A stretch of DNA of 64,000 nucleotides, taken from assembly GCA_964487545.1 (NCBI GenBank), contig CAZARI010000003.1:60201-124200 (forward strand), read 5' to 3'. This stretch comes from SKUL01 sp964487545 (GTDB lineage: Bacteria; Bacteroidota; Bacteroidia; Flavobacteriales_D; SKUL01). The notes beneath the pieces are model-generated. The model was not told the origin of the DNA. It searched no databases and saw only the letters and a program-made list of their open reading frames with translations. The translations under genes were made by a program, and so were the position numbers. Below are positions 26,867-36,088 of the stretch, piece after piece (the stretch's first letter is position 1; every line of letters begins with the position of its first letter).

Positions 26867-27227
26867 GTATGCGGTAATCCGCATTGTTCCGAAGGTTGAG
26901 CGCGAAGAATTTTTGAACGTCGGTGTGATTCTGTACAGTCGTCAAGCGCGGTTTATTAAGGTGCAGTATCACCTCAACCAAAATAAATTGCGGCATTTTT
27001 GTGAAGAGGCGGATCCCGAAGAGCTGGAAGAACACCTGCGCGCATTTCAGAAAATTGCAACTGGTGCTGCCGATGGTGGCCCGATGGCTAAGGAGGATCT
27101 TGCATCGCGTTTTCGGTGGCTCACGGCTGTGCGCAGTTCGGTAATTCAGACTTCCCGTCCGCATCAGGGGTTTTCTACCGATCTGGAACAAACCTCGCAA
27201 CGGCTTTTCGAAGAACTGGTACGCTAA
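26844..27227 (+). CDS. DUF3037 domain-containing protein
   Basis: 127 residues, almost entirely the DUF3037 domain, recognisable from YEYAVIRIVPKVEREEFLNV and GVILYSRQ near the start. No catalytic motif is evident. It overlaps the hipA-like kinase gene by 23 bases. This pairing recurs in diverse bacteria, which suggests that the two proteins act together, for example as kinase and substrate or regulator. That role is inference. A terminator follows immediately. Confidence 0.88.
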   Translation: MPEKHLYEYAVIRIVPKVEREEFLNVGVILYSRQARFIKVQYHLNQNKLRHFCEEADPEELEEHLRAFQKIATGAADGGPMAKEDLASRFRWLTAVRSSVIQTSRPHQGFSTDLEQTSQRLFEELVR

Positions 27228-27240
27228 TCTCCGGGCACAA

Positions 27241-27268
27241 AAAAAGCGGAAGTTTCCTCCCGCTTTTT
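27241..27268. terminator. Bidirectional rho-independent terminator
   Basis: AAAAAGCGG pairs perfectly with CCGCTTTTT across a 10-base loop. It is placed between the rightward DUF3037 gene and the leftward OB-fold protein gene, and is symmetric, so it can work on both strands. Confidence 0.85.
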
Positions 27269-27292
27269 GTTATATCGTTTAATCGGTAATGC

Positions 27293-28621
27293 TTATCGTG
27301 CAATCATCACGCGTGTGTACATCACGCCTTTTTCTGTTTCGATATTAAGGGTGTACAGTCCAGGAGTGAGGTCGGCAACATCAACAGTAGCCATCGGCAG
27401 GTTAAGGGTTCCTTGGGATACCAACTGGCCGGTAGCGTTAAAGACATTGTAGCCTACGTTTCCGTTGTTGCCGTTGAGCCAGTTCAGGTTCAGCACATCG
27501 TTGGCAGGGTTGGGGAATACACTTACCTCAGCAGCATCGAGCGATTCCACAGCAGTAACGACGGTAACGTCGTTGATAGATCGTGGCAGAATTTTAAACT
27601 CATCAAATGAGTAGTAACTCACCCCCACGATGTTGTAAAGTGCGCCAAGGGTTGCGTTGTGCTGGTAAAACATGTTGCCCACCAACAGTTCACCACTGCC
27701 ATCATTTACTTCAAACTGACCGAAACCGGTATTGGCATCTGTAACTGTTGCGGCCGAAACCTGCACAAAAACACCTTCATAGGGCTCGGTGTTACCTGCT
27801 GCCGTGCTGATTTCAGTGATAATGAGCTCGTTATCTGAGCTGATGGTGGTAAAGCCTGAAACACTCGAAAGCTGAGTCATTGTAAAGTATTCAACCACCG
27901 TTCCGCTGAAGATTACGCTATCGCCAACGGCTGGTGTGTTGAAAGTGGAGAATACATAAATTCCGCTCCAGGGACCGCCGCCGTTTTGCATGAAAAATCC
28001 CTCATCATCACTGGCGGTCACAACGCCACCTGTCATAACGGTTTCTCCAGCGTACGGCGAATCGCCCGAAGGATCTTCCGTATACTGAATGTCGAAAATA
28101 GACACGGTTTCTATCTCACCGGTTTCGATGATTACGCGGTCAATCTGAATATTCAAATCATCGGCGGTGTTGCGCAAAGAGAAAATAAACTCGGCAATAT
28201 CGGAATTGGTTTCGGCGATCAGGCTTTGGGTGTGCTCTTCCCAATCGTTGGTGTTGAGCGTGATATACGGACTGTAGGCATAACCTGCACCGTCTTCGCG
28301 TTCGTCAAAAATTCCGGTTCGGATATCGCCAATTCCGCGCGCCCAAAAAGTAATGTTGTAGCTTATGCCTGCCTCAACAGTCAACGGCTGGGTAGTAAAA
28401 CGCCGGTGACCGGATGCCTGATTGATCAGTTCAACCGCGAATTCGCCCTGACCACCGTCGTTATCGACTTGAAGGACATTATTGAGGTTGATGTTTGTTT
28501 TTGAACCGGCCCATCCAACGGGCAGGTTGTTTTCCCAGTCACTGAAGTCGCTGTCGAGCAACTGGGCGTTAACTCCGCTGACGAGCAGAGCAGATAAAAG
28601 TAAAAGGGTAAAGTGTTTCAT
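27293..28621 (-). CDS. Secreted OB-fold (nuclease-associated) protein with T9SS type A sorting domain
   Basis: 442 residues. A signal peptide (1-19) is followed by a carbohydrate-binding-like beta-sandwich (about 22-170) and an OB-fold-like domain (about 175-355) with TGGVVTASDDEGFFMQ and VGDSVIFSGTVVEYF. This resembles domains attached to extracellular nucleases of the YhcR/EddB type. A type A sorting domain closes the protein (about 370-442), with VFPNPANDVLNL and GLYTLNIETEKG. No nuclease motif is in this protein itself. It is the third gene of a leftward unit after the TonB-dependent receptor and the DUF5689 lipoprotein (28-base gap), and a role in binding nucleic acid at the surface is inferred from that context. 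Confidence 0.82.
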   Translation of the reverse strand: MKHFTLLLLSALLVSGVNAQLLDSDFSDWENNLPVGWAGSKTNINLNNVLQVDNDGGQGEFAVELINQASGHRRFTTQPLTVEAGISYNITFWARGIGDIRTGIFDEREDGAGYAYSPYITLNTNDWEEHTQSLIAETNSDIAEFIFSLRNTADDLNIQIDRVIIETGEIETVSIFDIQYTEDPSGDSPYAGETVMTGGVVTASDDEGFFMQNGGGPWSGIYVFSTFNTPAVGDSVIFSGTVVEYFTMTQLSSVSGFTTISSDNELIITEISTAAGNTEPYEGVFVQVSAATVTDANTGFGQFEVNDGSGELLVGNMFYQHNATLGALYNIVGVSYYSFDEFKILPRSINDVTVVTAVESLDAAEVSVFPNPANDVLNLNWLNGNNGNVGYNVFNATGQLVSQGTLNLPMATVDVADLTPGLYTLNIETEKGVMYTRVMIAR

Positions 28622-28649
28622 GATATGTGATTTTGAATTTATACTGTCG

Positions 28650-29972
28650 TTAATTTATTAAAATATTATCTAAATCGATAGTTGTTGTCTGATCTCCTAC
28701 AGAATAATATCTGAAGGCAACGTGATAAGTACCGTCAAATCCTTGAGGAAAGTATCCGCTTAAGTTAATTGGTCCGCTGGGTACGAATTGATAATTGCTG
28801 GTGGAGCTGGTGGGTTTGTTAAAACCAGCGATTTCTGTCCATGTTGCAGCATCGGTATCGCAGCCGTCAAAATTGGTAGAAACAAAAACCTTAAAAGGGT
28901 CATCAGCAACATGAGTCCAAAAAGCCTGTGCGGCAGTAAAACTCAGGGTAGTAGCTGCAGTAGCATTTACTGGTGGTGTAATAAGCCAGATTTCAGTTGG
29001 GGGTACAGAGACACCCGCCCCAACGTAACCAGTAGCACGCAGGTACTTTTGAGACTGAAATACTCTTCCCCTCCATAGGCGATTATTCTGCACACCTTTG
29101 TTTATCCATTGCGGATGAAAATAATCGATATTATCGGTGGTGAGTTCAGTGAAATCCATCTCAACCATATCAACAGGCTCTACGTTGTATGTGCATTCGC
29201 CGCCACCATCGCCGCCGCAGTCGTTGTCTGGTGTACAACGCTCACCGTTTAATTGAATCTCGTTGATATTGCGAATGAATAACTGCATATCGTTATTGAA
29301 TTGCCCAACCACGGCCACGAAAGTTCCATTGCCGTGCGGAATTTCAGTACCTGCAAAGTTGGCATAACCGCTTGTTCTGACAATTACTTGATGTCCCGTG
29401 CAGTCGGTGAGCATTCTGTTTTGATTGGTTTGCCCAACGGGATCGCTGTATGTGTCGCACAATGCGCCGGTAGCAAACTCCACATCGGTCAGTCTAATCA
29501 ACCGCCCTTGAATATCCGGGGTGATCTCATTAATGGTTACATCTATCGGCTCCACGTGAACATTGGTTTCTTGTTTCACCACGTTGTTGTCAACATCAAC
29601 AGAGTCGAGTTGTAACATACCCTGATACATGCTGAGCACGGTTCCAGGCAGGTATATCCGCACCCGGTCGCCCTGATAGAGTCCACCGGGGTTGAGCAGC
29701 CGCAGGTTGATGGCTGCCGAGTCGTCCTGTACATAAATATTGCGATACAGGTTTCCGCTCGATTCATCAGCGGTTACCACGGCGTAAATCGAAAAATCCT
29801 CTTCAAATCGCACGGGCTCGTTAACATACAGGTTGCGAAGCTCTGTCATCGATAAAACCTGTCCAACCGGCAGTTCTTTAATTGGCGGACTGTCGTATTC
29901 TCTTTTACAGGCGCTGGTGATGAGCAATACTGCCACTCCGGACAGGGTAAGCAAACGGTTGAAAAAAGACAT
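28650..29972 (-). CDS. DUF5689 domain lipoprotein with C-terminal jelly-roll-like domain
   Basis: 440 residues. The lipoprotein signal ends LLITSACKRE, with Cys22 as the lipidation site. The DUF5689 domain (about residues 30-245) comprises two OB-like halves, including VVTADESSGNLYRNIYVQ and GRLIRLTDVEF. The C-terminal ~170 residues resemble a 'choice-of-anchor J' beta-sandwich. It lies 17 bases after the TonB-dependent receptor gene, where a SusD-type lipoprotein would usually be. A substrate-capture lid for the receptor is therefore plausible. DUF5689 has no assigned function that I know of. Confidence 0.85.
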   Translation of the reverse strand: MSFFNRLLTLSGVAVLLITSACKREYDSPPIKELPVGQVLSMTELRNLYVNEPVRFEEDFSIYAVVTADESSGNLYRNIYVQDDSAAINLRLLNPGGLYQGDRVRIYLPGTVLSMYQGMLQLDSVDVDNNVVKQETNVHVEPIDVTINEITPDIQGRLIRLTDVEFATGALCDTYSDPVGQTNQNRMLTDCTGHQVIVRTSGYANFAGTEIPHGNGTFVAVVGQFNNDMQLFIRNINEIQLNGERCTPDNDCGGDGGGECTYNVEPVDMVEMDFTELTTDNIDYFHPQWINKGVQNNRLWRGRVFQSQKYLRATGYVGAGVSVPPTEIWLITPPVNATAATTLSFTAAQAFWTHVADDPFKVFVSTNFDGCDTDAATWTEIAGFNKPTSSTSNYQFVPSGPINLSGYFPQGFDGTYHVAFRYYSVGDQTTTIDLDNILIN

Positions 29973-29989
29973 GTTATAGTTTATAGGGT

Positions 29990-32533
29990 TTAAATTCTGA
30001 TGGAAACTTGAACAAAGTACGATCGGCCAAACAGGTAGCTGAGCTTAGGAGGAAACCGGTCAATGTCGGTTCGGTCGTAGCGCAGTTGTTCAAATCCGCC
30101 GATGGTAAAATCTTTATTGTCGAGCACATTGCCCACATTGATATTGACGTTGAGAAAATACTTTTGGGCAATGCGCCACGATTTTCCAACAAACAAGTCC
30201 ACGGTATAATTGTCGTCGAGCTTTTGCTGCTCAAGCATTTGATCCCACTGCGGGTCGTCGGTCACGTAATTACCGAGGGATTCTGCGGTGCGTCGGTCGG
30301 GGTTGGGATCCAGATAAATGTTTCCGAAATAGTTGGCGTTAATTCCGGCAAACCAGTAGTTCGACGAGCGGTATTTTATTCCCAGTGATGCCGCCGTTTG
30401 AGGCATTCCACCAATGCGGTAGTTCTTTAGATATACGGTACGGTCATCAGCCAGTACTTCCTGGGAGTTGTCGGCAGTGATTTTGGCATTGGGACGTGAA
30501 TTCCACAAATACTGTCCGCCGGCAAATACCCCGTTCACCGAAATGGTTGGGGTAATATCGGCCTCCACACCAATTTCGGCTCCCATGTGCAAGTGATCCA
30601 CGTCGGTCATGCTGTAGTTTACAAAGCTGCGCAGTTCATCGTGCCAAAAGCTGCGCGCCCACACCTGATCGTTAATCTGCGTGTAGTAGGCTGTTGCCCG
30701 AGCACGTAGTTTTTGGTAGCGGATCAGATAACTGATGTCGCCGCCAAAGGCCGTTTCGTTGGTGAGTCCACCCACCGTTTCGTGACGGGTTCGGGGCGAC
30801 AGATAGCTGTACTTTGGTGACGGCGGACGGGTTTGAAGCAGCACGTTGGCGGTAACGATATGCCGCCCGGTGATGCGGTATTCAAATCCACCTTTTAACC
30901 CATAGTGCAGAAAACTTTGGGTTGCTGATTTTCCGGCCGAACTTTCGGAAAAACGCCCGTTGCGCATATCGCTGTGTCGCCAGAACGAAGTGTGCGAAAT
31001 TTCTGCTGCCACATAAGCGCTCCAGTTGGAAACGTTCAGTTGATATTGTCCAAAGAGGTTAAATCGGTTTACGTTGAGGGTGTAGTCGTAACCAAATACA
31101 TCGCCTTCCTTAATAATGCGGTTGGGGTTGTCAATGTCGTTTTGGGCGATGTCGGTGTCGTTAAAATCGCGCAGGGCAAACTGGTCGATGTCCACCCAAA
31201 AGTCGCCGCCCAATAAATCGTCGAGTACTTTGTAGTTTCTGGTTTTGCTGATGTGTCCGCTACCGCCAATGGTCAGTTGCGCGCGGTCGTTGAGCTGCTT
31301 GTTGTACACCGAGTTGATGCCGTACAACTGCAAATCGTCGCGCCAGTCTTCCAGAATGTACTTGCTGCGGTTTCCGGTGACGCTGTTTCCTTCTATACCG
31401 TTTGCGTTCTGCTGGGTGTATAGGTTTTTGCGGTTGGCAAAATAGAGTTGGTCCCAGTCAATTTGACGGGTCGCTTCGTTGTTCATCCAGTCGTTAGTCA
31501 CCTGGGCAAACATCTCCGGATCATTTTTGTGATAGCTGGGCAGATAACGGTAAAAATCGGGCCGAGGGTCTTTGGCGTCAAACCAGTTCAGGCTGCTATA
31601 GCTGCTCCTTCCGAAGGAATAATAAAGGGATGTTTGCCAGTTGGTGTTGTTGTCCGGTTTAAAGTAGTGCGTGGCCATCAGCATGGGTTTGTGCGTATCG
31701 CGCACCCGTGCATTTCGTTTTTTACCGTCTTGATATCCCCAGTATGGGTTGTAAAAATTGCTACCTGCCAAATCGTAGGCTTCTTGGGTGGCCATGCCAT
31801 TTCGTGCCGACTTGTTGGGAGCACCAAACCCTACGAATCCAATGCTGTGCTTTTCGTTGATCTTCTTTTCGGCAGACAGAAAGTAGGAGTAGGCGTCGTA
31901 GAAAGTTCCCTCAACATATCCTTCTTCTGCCCAGCGCCGCGACAGCGATACAGTCACCGCCCAATTGTTGTCCATTAAGCCGGTTGAGGTGGTTCCCATC
32001 AACCGATGACGGTAGGCGCGATTGGTGATGGCGTATGAAACCCGCGATCCTTTTCTCTGATTGCTTGCGCGCACATCAATTTCAGAATAACCTCCCAACC
32101 CTCCGAAGTTAAATGTAGAGGGATGAATACCGGTTCGTACAGTCATGTTGCGGGTGATGTCGTTGAGTCCGCCCCATTTCCACCACGTGGTGCGCCACGT
32201 TTCAAAGTCGTTGACCAGCACACCGTTCATCGAAATCAGCGTATTGTCGGTATTGTAGCCCCGAATCCTGAATCGTGCCGAACCAAAGTTGTATCCCGCG
32301 GTTGAAGTGAATACATCGCGTGATGATTGCAACATTCCCGAAATATCCTGAGATTCCATTCCGGATTCCAGATCGTCGGCAGTAATCGTAAAGGTGGGAA
32401 TTCTTTGGTCGAGGTCTACGGTGTCGGGCAAAGCCGGCCAGGTAGTGTCTTGTTGGGCTGCCAGTTGATGTCCTAGCAGCAGGCAGGCGATCGGTAGAAC
32501 GCGCGATATTCGATGCATAAGATAGGGTTGCAT
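29990..32533 (-). CDS. TonB-dependent outer-membrane receptor
   Basis: 847 residues. The signal peptide ends at about LAAQ (start at 32533, with an alternative ATG five codons in). The plug domain (about residues 45-165) contains RFRIRGYNTDNTLISMNGV, the classical plug segment. A 22-strand barrel follows and ends in an aromatic residue pattern (SYFVQVSIRI). There is no N-terminal carboxypeptidase-like domain or SusC hallmark, so it is not a typical SusC. It heads a leftward operon with the DUF5689 lipoprotein and the OB-fold protein, and is divergent from two secreted nuclease genes. That context suggests nucleotides or DNA fragments as the substrate. Energy could come from an ExbB/ExbD set such as that at 16-18.6 kb. 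Confidence 0.93.
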   Translation of the reverse strand: MQPYLMHRISRVLPIACLLLGHQLAAQQDTTWPALPDTVDLDQRIPTFTITADDLESGMESQDISGMLQSSRDVFTSTAGYNFGSARFRIRGYNTDNTLISMNGVLVNDFETWRTTWWKWGGLNDITRNMTVRTGIHPSTFNFGGLGGYSEIDVRASNQRKGSRVSYAITNRAYRHRLMGTTSTGLMDNNWAVTVSLSRRWAEEGYVEGTFYDAYSYFLSAEKKINEKHSIGFVGFGAPNKSARNGMATQEAYDLAGSNFYNPYWGYQDGKKRNARVRDTHKPMLMATHYFKPDNNTNWQTSLYYSFGRSSYSSLNWFDAKDPRPDFYRYLPSYHKNDPEMFAQVTNDWMNNEATRQIDWDQLYFANRKNLYTQQNANGIEGNSVTGNRSKYILEDWRDDLQLYGINSVYNKQLNDRAQLTIGGSGHISKTRNYKVLDDLLGGDFWVDIDQFALRDFNDTDIAQNDIDNPNRIIKEGDVFGYDYTLNVNRFNLFGQYQLNVSNWSAYVAAEISHTSFWRHSDMRNGRFSESSAGKSATQSFLHYGLKGGFEYRITGRHIVTANVLLQTRPPSPKYSYLSPRTRHETVGGLTNETAFGGDISYLIRYQKLRARATAYYTQINDQVWARSFWHDELRSFVNYSMTDVDHLHMGAEIGVEADITPTISVNGVFAGGQYLWNSRPNAKITADNSQEVLADDRTVYLKNYRIGGMPQTAASLGIKYRSSNYWFAGINANYFGNIYLDPNPDRRTAESLGNYVTDDPQWDQMLEQQKLDDNYTVDLFVGKSWRIAQKYFLNVNINVGNVLDNKDFTIGGFEQLRYDRTDIDRFPPKLSYLFGRSYFVQVSIRI

Positions 32534-32649
32534 TTGAGCCGGTAAAAGTACACAAGGTTAATGTTAAATCCACCCCGTTTATTAAAGTTAACGAACTGCT
32601 AACAAATCTCAATCAATGTTCTGTAATTGTACTTCTTAGAAATAGCGTA

Positions 32650-32679
32650 TTGCAGCGGGTTTTGATTTGTCTATTTTTG
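32650..32679 (+). promoter_or_regulatory. Promoter for the rightward nuclease genes
   Basis: A -33-like TTG at about 32650 is followed 19 bases later by TATTTTTG (32672-32679), a TAnnTTTG match. The ATG of the phosphatase-fold nuclease follows at 32702. It lies in the 168-base space shared with the divergent TonB-dependent receptor gene, where I found no convincing leftward match. Confidence 0.6.
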
Positions 32680-32701
32680 GCGCTTTACTTGCACTGTTTA
32701 A

Positions 32702-33751
32702 ATGATGAATCTAATCTTCCGTATCCGGCTTTTTGTTTTGTGCATGGCTATTTTGCCTGCCGGACTGAGTGCACAACACTTCGAACCTGCATTGGTAGGG
32801 TTCTATAATGTGGAGAATTTGTTTGATACGCTCGACACGCCTGGTGTTAACGACAGTGAATTCACCCCACAAAGCGGCAAGCGATGGAATACAGAAAGGT
32901 ATTACCGTAAACTTGAAAACCTGGCCACCGTACTGTCAAAAGTAGGCACCGATGTTCATCCCGACGGGTTGAGTATCATTGGGATCTCTGAAATTGAGAA
33001 CCGGGCCGTGATGGAAGATCTGGTCAATACCCCCCCGCTCAATGAACGCCACTACGATATTGTGCATTATGACTCGCCCGATAAGCGGGGTGTGGATGTG
33101 GGACTGATCTATCAGCCAAAATATTTTCAGGTGTATAATCACAAGAGTTACCGGCTCAACATCGCTGGACGCGACGATTTCTTTTCGCGCGATCAACTGG
33201 TGGTTAGCGGTGTGCTGCTCGGTGACACTGTGCACGTGATGGTATCTCATTGGCCCTCAAGGCGTGGGGGTGAAAAGCGCAGCCGACCGCTGAGAATGGA
33301 AGCCGCTAAACTGGGACGTCATATTATTGACTCACTGCTGACGATGAACGCTGACGCTAAAATTCTGTACACGGGTGACTTCAACGACGATCCGGTTGAT
33401 CCGAGCGTGAAAAGAGTGCTGCGCACCGAAGCCAAAAAGGAAAACGCGGTAAACGGCAGACTCTACAATCCTTATCACGAGCTGTATTCCAAAGGTATCG
33501 GTTCGCTGGCGTACCGCGACGCGTGGAATCTGTTCGATCAGATTATTGTCTCGCCTGGACTGGTCAGGCCCAAAAACAAAGGATTTCGCTTTTACCTTGC
33601 GCGGGTTTTTAACGAACCTTTCTTATTGCAAAGGGAGGGGAGTTTTGCTGGATATCCGCTTCGAACCTATGTCGGCGATAATTATATGGGCGGCTTTAGC
33701 GATCACTTTCCGGTTTATGTTATATTGGTTCGCGAAGTTGCGAAAGAGTAA
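32702..33751 (+). CDS. Exported endonuclease/exonuclease/phosphatase (EEP) family protein
   Basis: 349 residues with a signal peptide (1-24, ending LSAQ). The DNase I-like fold has its metal and catalytic motifs in order: FYNVENLFDT, ISEIENR, SHWPSRRGG, YTGDFNDDP, DQIIVS and SDHFPV. These give the Asn, Glu, His, Asp, Asn and final Asp-His of the family. It is expected to cut phosphodiester or phosphomonoester bonds outside the cytoplasm. There is no T9SS tail, so it is periplasmic or released by another route. It is ten bases upstream of the endonuclease I gene and divergent from the TonB-dependent receptor gene. Confidence 0.93.
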   Translation: MMNLIFRIRLFVLCMAILPAGLSAQHFEPALVGFYNVENLFDTLDTPGVNDSEFTPQSGKRWNTERYYRKLENLATVLSKVGTDVHPDGLSIIGISEIENRAVMEDLVNTPPLNERHYDIVHYDSPDKRGVDVGLIYQPKYFQVYNHKSYRLNIAGRDDFFSRDQLVVSGVLLGDTVHVMVSHWPSRRGGEKRSRPLRMEAAKLGRHIIDSLLTMNADAKILYTGDFNDDPVDPSVKRVLRTEAKKENAVNGRLYNPYHELYSKGIGSLAYRDAWNLFDQIIVSPGLVRPKNKGFRFYLARVFNEPFLLQREGSFAGYPLRTYVGDNYMGGFSDHFPVYVILVREVAKE

Positions 33752-33761
33752 ATAAATTTCC

Positions 33762-35936
33762 ATGAAGTCATTTTTACTGATGACAGCGGCCGTGCTGTTC
33801 GGTTTTTCCATTTCGGCGCAGGCTCCCCTGGATGTGTATAATACCTTTGCTGTCACTGCGCCACCGCAGGGCTGGAGCTATCATCAAAACATCAATGCGG
33901 GCGATTTGTACTACATCGGCGGAAGCGATTTCTCACCTTCATTTCGGCTCGATGCCACGGGTGAGTACGCACTGGTTGAAATGGCCGAAAGTGCCGCAAG
34001 TGTGAGCTACTTTGTACGATCGACCGGTTTTACGCCTCCGGTAGCGCCGGGAACGGTTTTCTCCGTTCAGGAATCGACCGATGGCCTGATCTGGAATGAC
34101 CTGCGAACACTCGATGAAAATAACCTCACCGGGGATTTCACCTTCTTTTCTGACACCCCCGATCCGATGTCGCGCTTTATTCGGTTTTACTACACCAACA
34201 AGGCCAGCGGTAGCAACATGGCCCTGGATGAGGTGACCATCATCAAGGCACCTGCCGCACCGTCCGCGCGGCTGATGATCTATCGCAACGAGCTAAAAGT
34301 ATTATCGGGTCACAGTGCTGTTTTTTCGTCAGCAGATGATCTTTTATTGGAGCTGTTAAATGAAGGACTTGAACAAACCTTGCAAGTTGATGAGATAACC
34401 ATCACCGGACCGGATGCGGCGGTTTTTTCTATATCTCCGTCACCTTCATCGGTAGCACCGCAACAATCGCAATCGCTGGTGGTGAGCGTCGATGGCGAAG
34501 AAGGGGAGGTGTATGAAGCCGAGCTATCCATTACCACCAACGACGCGTTCCATCCCATTTATAAAATTCAACTGTTTGCCCATGGCGGAACGTTTGCCAG
34601 TGAGCCCAATGTTAACCCCACCAATCTCACCGCAGATAATATCCGTACCTACGGTTTCGACCTCAACTGGAACCCTGCTGCGGTTACGCCTAATCGCTAC
34701 CTCATTTTGCAAAATTCTACCGGTGCGATCGATCTGCCTCAAGACGGAACAGATTACGATATCAGCGAATACATCGGAACCTCACGGGTGATTTTTAACG
34801 ACCTCGCCACGCATTTCAGTCCGCACAATATTGCTGCGTCAACAACTTATCACTATTTTATCTATTCTGTAAATGGTACAGGCAACTACTGCAATTACCA
34901 GCAAATAGATCCGCTCACACTCACTGTTGCCACGCCCGACCACTTGGCCGGTGATTATTACAACGGCCTAAACAGCAACGCTACCGATTTTGTGCAGGAG
35001 TTGTCTGATTTGATTTTTCAGCACACCACACTCAGCTACTACGATTATCCTGATTATCTGATTGCCGAATTCGAAACGCGCGATACCACGCAGGAGCGGA
35101 AAGCAGTTACTGGATACTACTCCAATTATCACTACTTGTATCAGGGTCCGTTCTATTGGGAAGTACTGAGCCGCGAACACGTTTTTGCACACAGTTGGTA
35201 CAGCACTTTCCCAGCCTTCGATGCGCTCGAATACGCCGATTATCATAACCTGTTTCCGGCGCACAATGATTCGTCAAACGTCGTCCGCAGCAACCATCCC
35301 TTTGGTGAAGTGGTCACCGTACATCGCCAGTTTCTTGAAGGAAAAATCGGTTGGAACGGCAACGGACAGTATGTTTATGAACCGCGCGATTTTGCAAAAG
35401 GTAGGGTGGCAAGGGCCATTTTTTACATGCTCACTTCCTACAATAACCAAATTGGCGGGGCGTGGGCATTGCCAACGAATCAAAGCCAGGAATTGCTGAA
35501 AGGCTGGCATTTTTCCTACCCGCCAGATGGTCGCGAAATGGCCCGTAACGACTATATCTTTTCGATTCAGCACAACCGCAACCCATTTATCGATAGCGTG
35601 CATTTTGCCTGCCGGATTGATTTCGAGACGATGATGTATATTCAAAATCCTGACGGTGAATGTGGTAGTGTTGGTGTTCAGGAACAACAGTGGGGAGATG
35701 TCCTTGCTTTTCCAAATCCAAGCAACGGAAACTTTACATTACGAAGCAGCAACCGCTCTTTTTCGAATTCGCAAGTCGCCGTTTTTGATCTGAACGGACG
35801 CAAGGTATATCAACAGCATATTGCGGGTTTGACCAATGAGGTGAGCATCGATCTGAGCCATTTATCTTCGGGAGTTTACCTACTAAACTGGTCTATAGAT
35901 GAGCATCTTGAGTACATTAGGTTGGTTATTCGGTGA
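33762..35936 (+). CDS. Secreted endonuclease I family protein with T9SS type A sorting domain
   Basis: 724 residues. A signal peptide (1-20) is followed by beta-sandwich domains (about 21-300) and a fibronectin-like domain (about 285-385). The endonuclease I domain (about 390-625) begins DYYNGLNSNATDF, with the beta-beta-alpha metal nuclease core REHVFAHSW and later DYHNLFPAHNDSSNVVRSN. This is the EndA/Vvn/Dns signature, with His as catalytic base. The type A sorting domain lies at about 645-724 (FPNPSNGNFTL, SSGVYLLNW). It should be a non-specific nuclease displayed on or released from the surface by T9SS. It is paired with the EEP gene ten bases upstream. Confidence 0.93.
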   Translation: MKSFLLMTAAVLFGFSISAQAPLDVYNTFAVTAPPQGWSYHQNINAGDLYYIGGSDFSPSFRLDATGEYALVEMAESAASVSYFVRSTGFTPPVAPGTVFSVQESTDGLIWNDLRTLDENNLTGDFTFFSDTPDPMSRFIRFYYTNKASGSNMALDEVTIIKAPAAPSARLMIYRNELKVLSGHSAVFSSADDLLLELLNEGLEQTLQVDEITITGPDAAVFSISPSPSSVAPQQSQSLVVSVDGEEGEVYEAELSITTNDAFHPIYKIQLFAHGGTFASEPNVNPTNLTADNIRTYGFDLNWNPAAVTPNRYLILQNSTGAIDLPQDGTDYDISEYIGTSRVIFNDLATHFSPHNIAASTTYHYFIYSVNGTGNYCNYQQIDPLTLTVATPDHLAGDYYNGLNSNATDFVQELSDLIFQHTTLSYYDYPDYLIAEFETRDTTQERKAVTGYYSNYHYLYQGPFYWEVLSREHVFAHSWYSTFPAFDALEYADYHNLFPAHNDSSNVVRSNHPFGEVVTVHRQFLEGKIGWNGNGQYVYEPRDFAKGRVARAIFYMLTSYNNQIGGAWALPTNQSQELLKGWHFSYPPDGREMARNDYIFSIQHNRNPFIDSVHFACRIDFETMMYIQNPDGECGSVGVQEQQWGDVLAFPNPSNGNFTLRSSNRSFSNSQVAVFDLNGRKVYQQHIAGLTNEVSIDLSHLSSGVYLLNWSIDEHLEYIRLVIR

Positions 35937-36088
35937 AATAAAAGCAGGTGAAGTTTTCTGGCCGTATCTTTCAAAAGAGTGTGAACTAATCTCGTTATAT
36001 TTGTCTGATACGCTGAGCCAACTGTACAACCCGCTGGTATTTTTAGCGTAATGTAATCGGCTATTAACCCCCTAAGGCTGTCAAGATT

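Noticed and set aside
26081..27227. HipA-like/DUF3037 pair as a classical HipAB toxin-antitoxin system
   Set aside because: There is no HTH antitoxin, the HipA N-terminal subdomain is missing, and DUF3037 does not resemble HipB.
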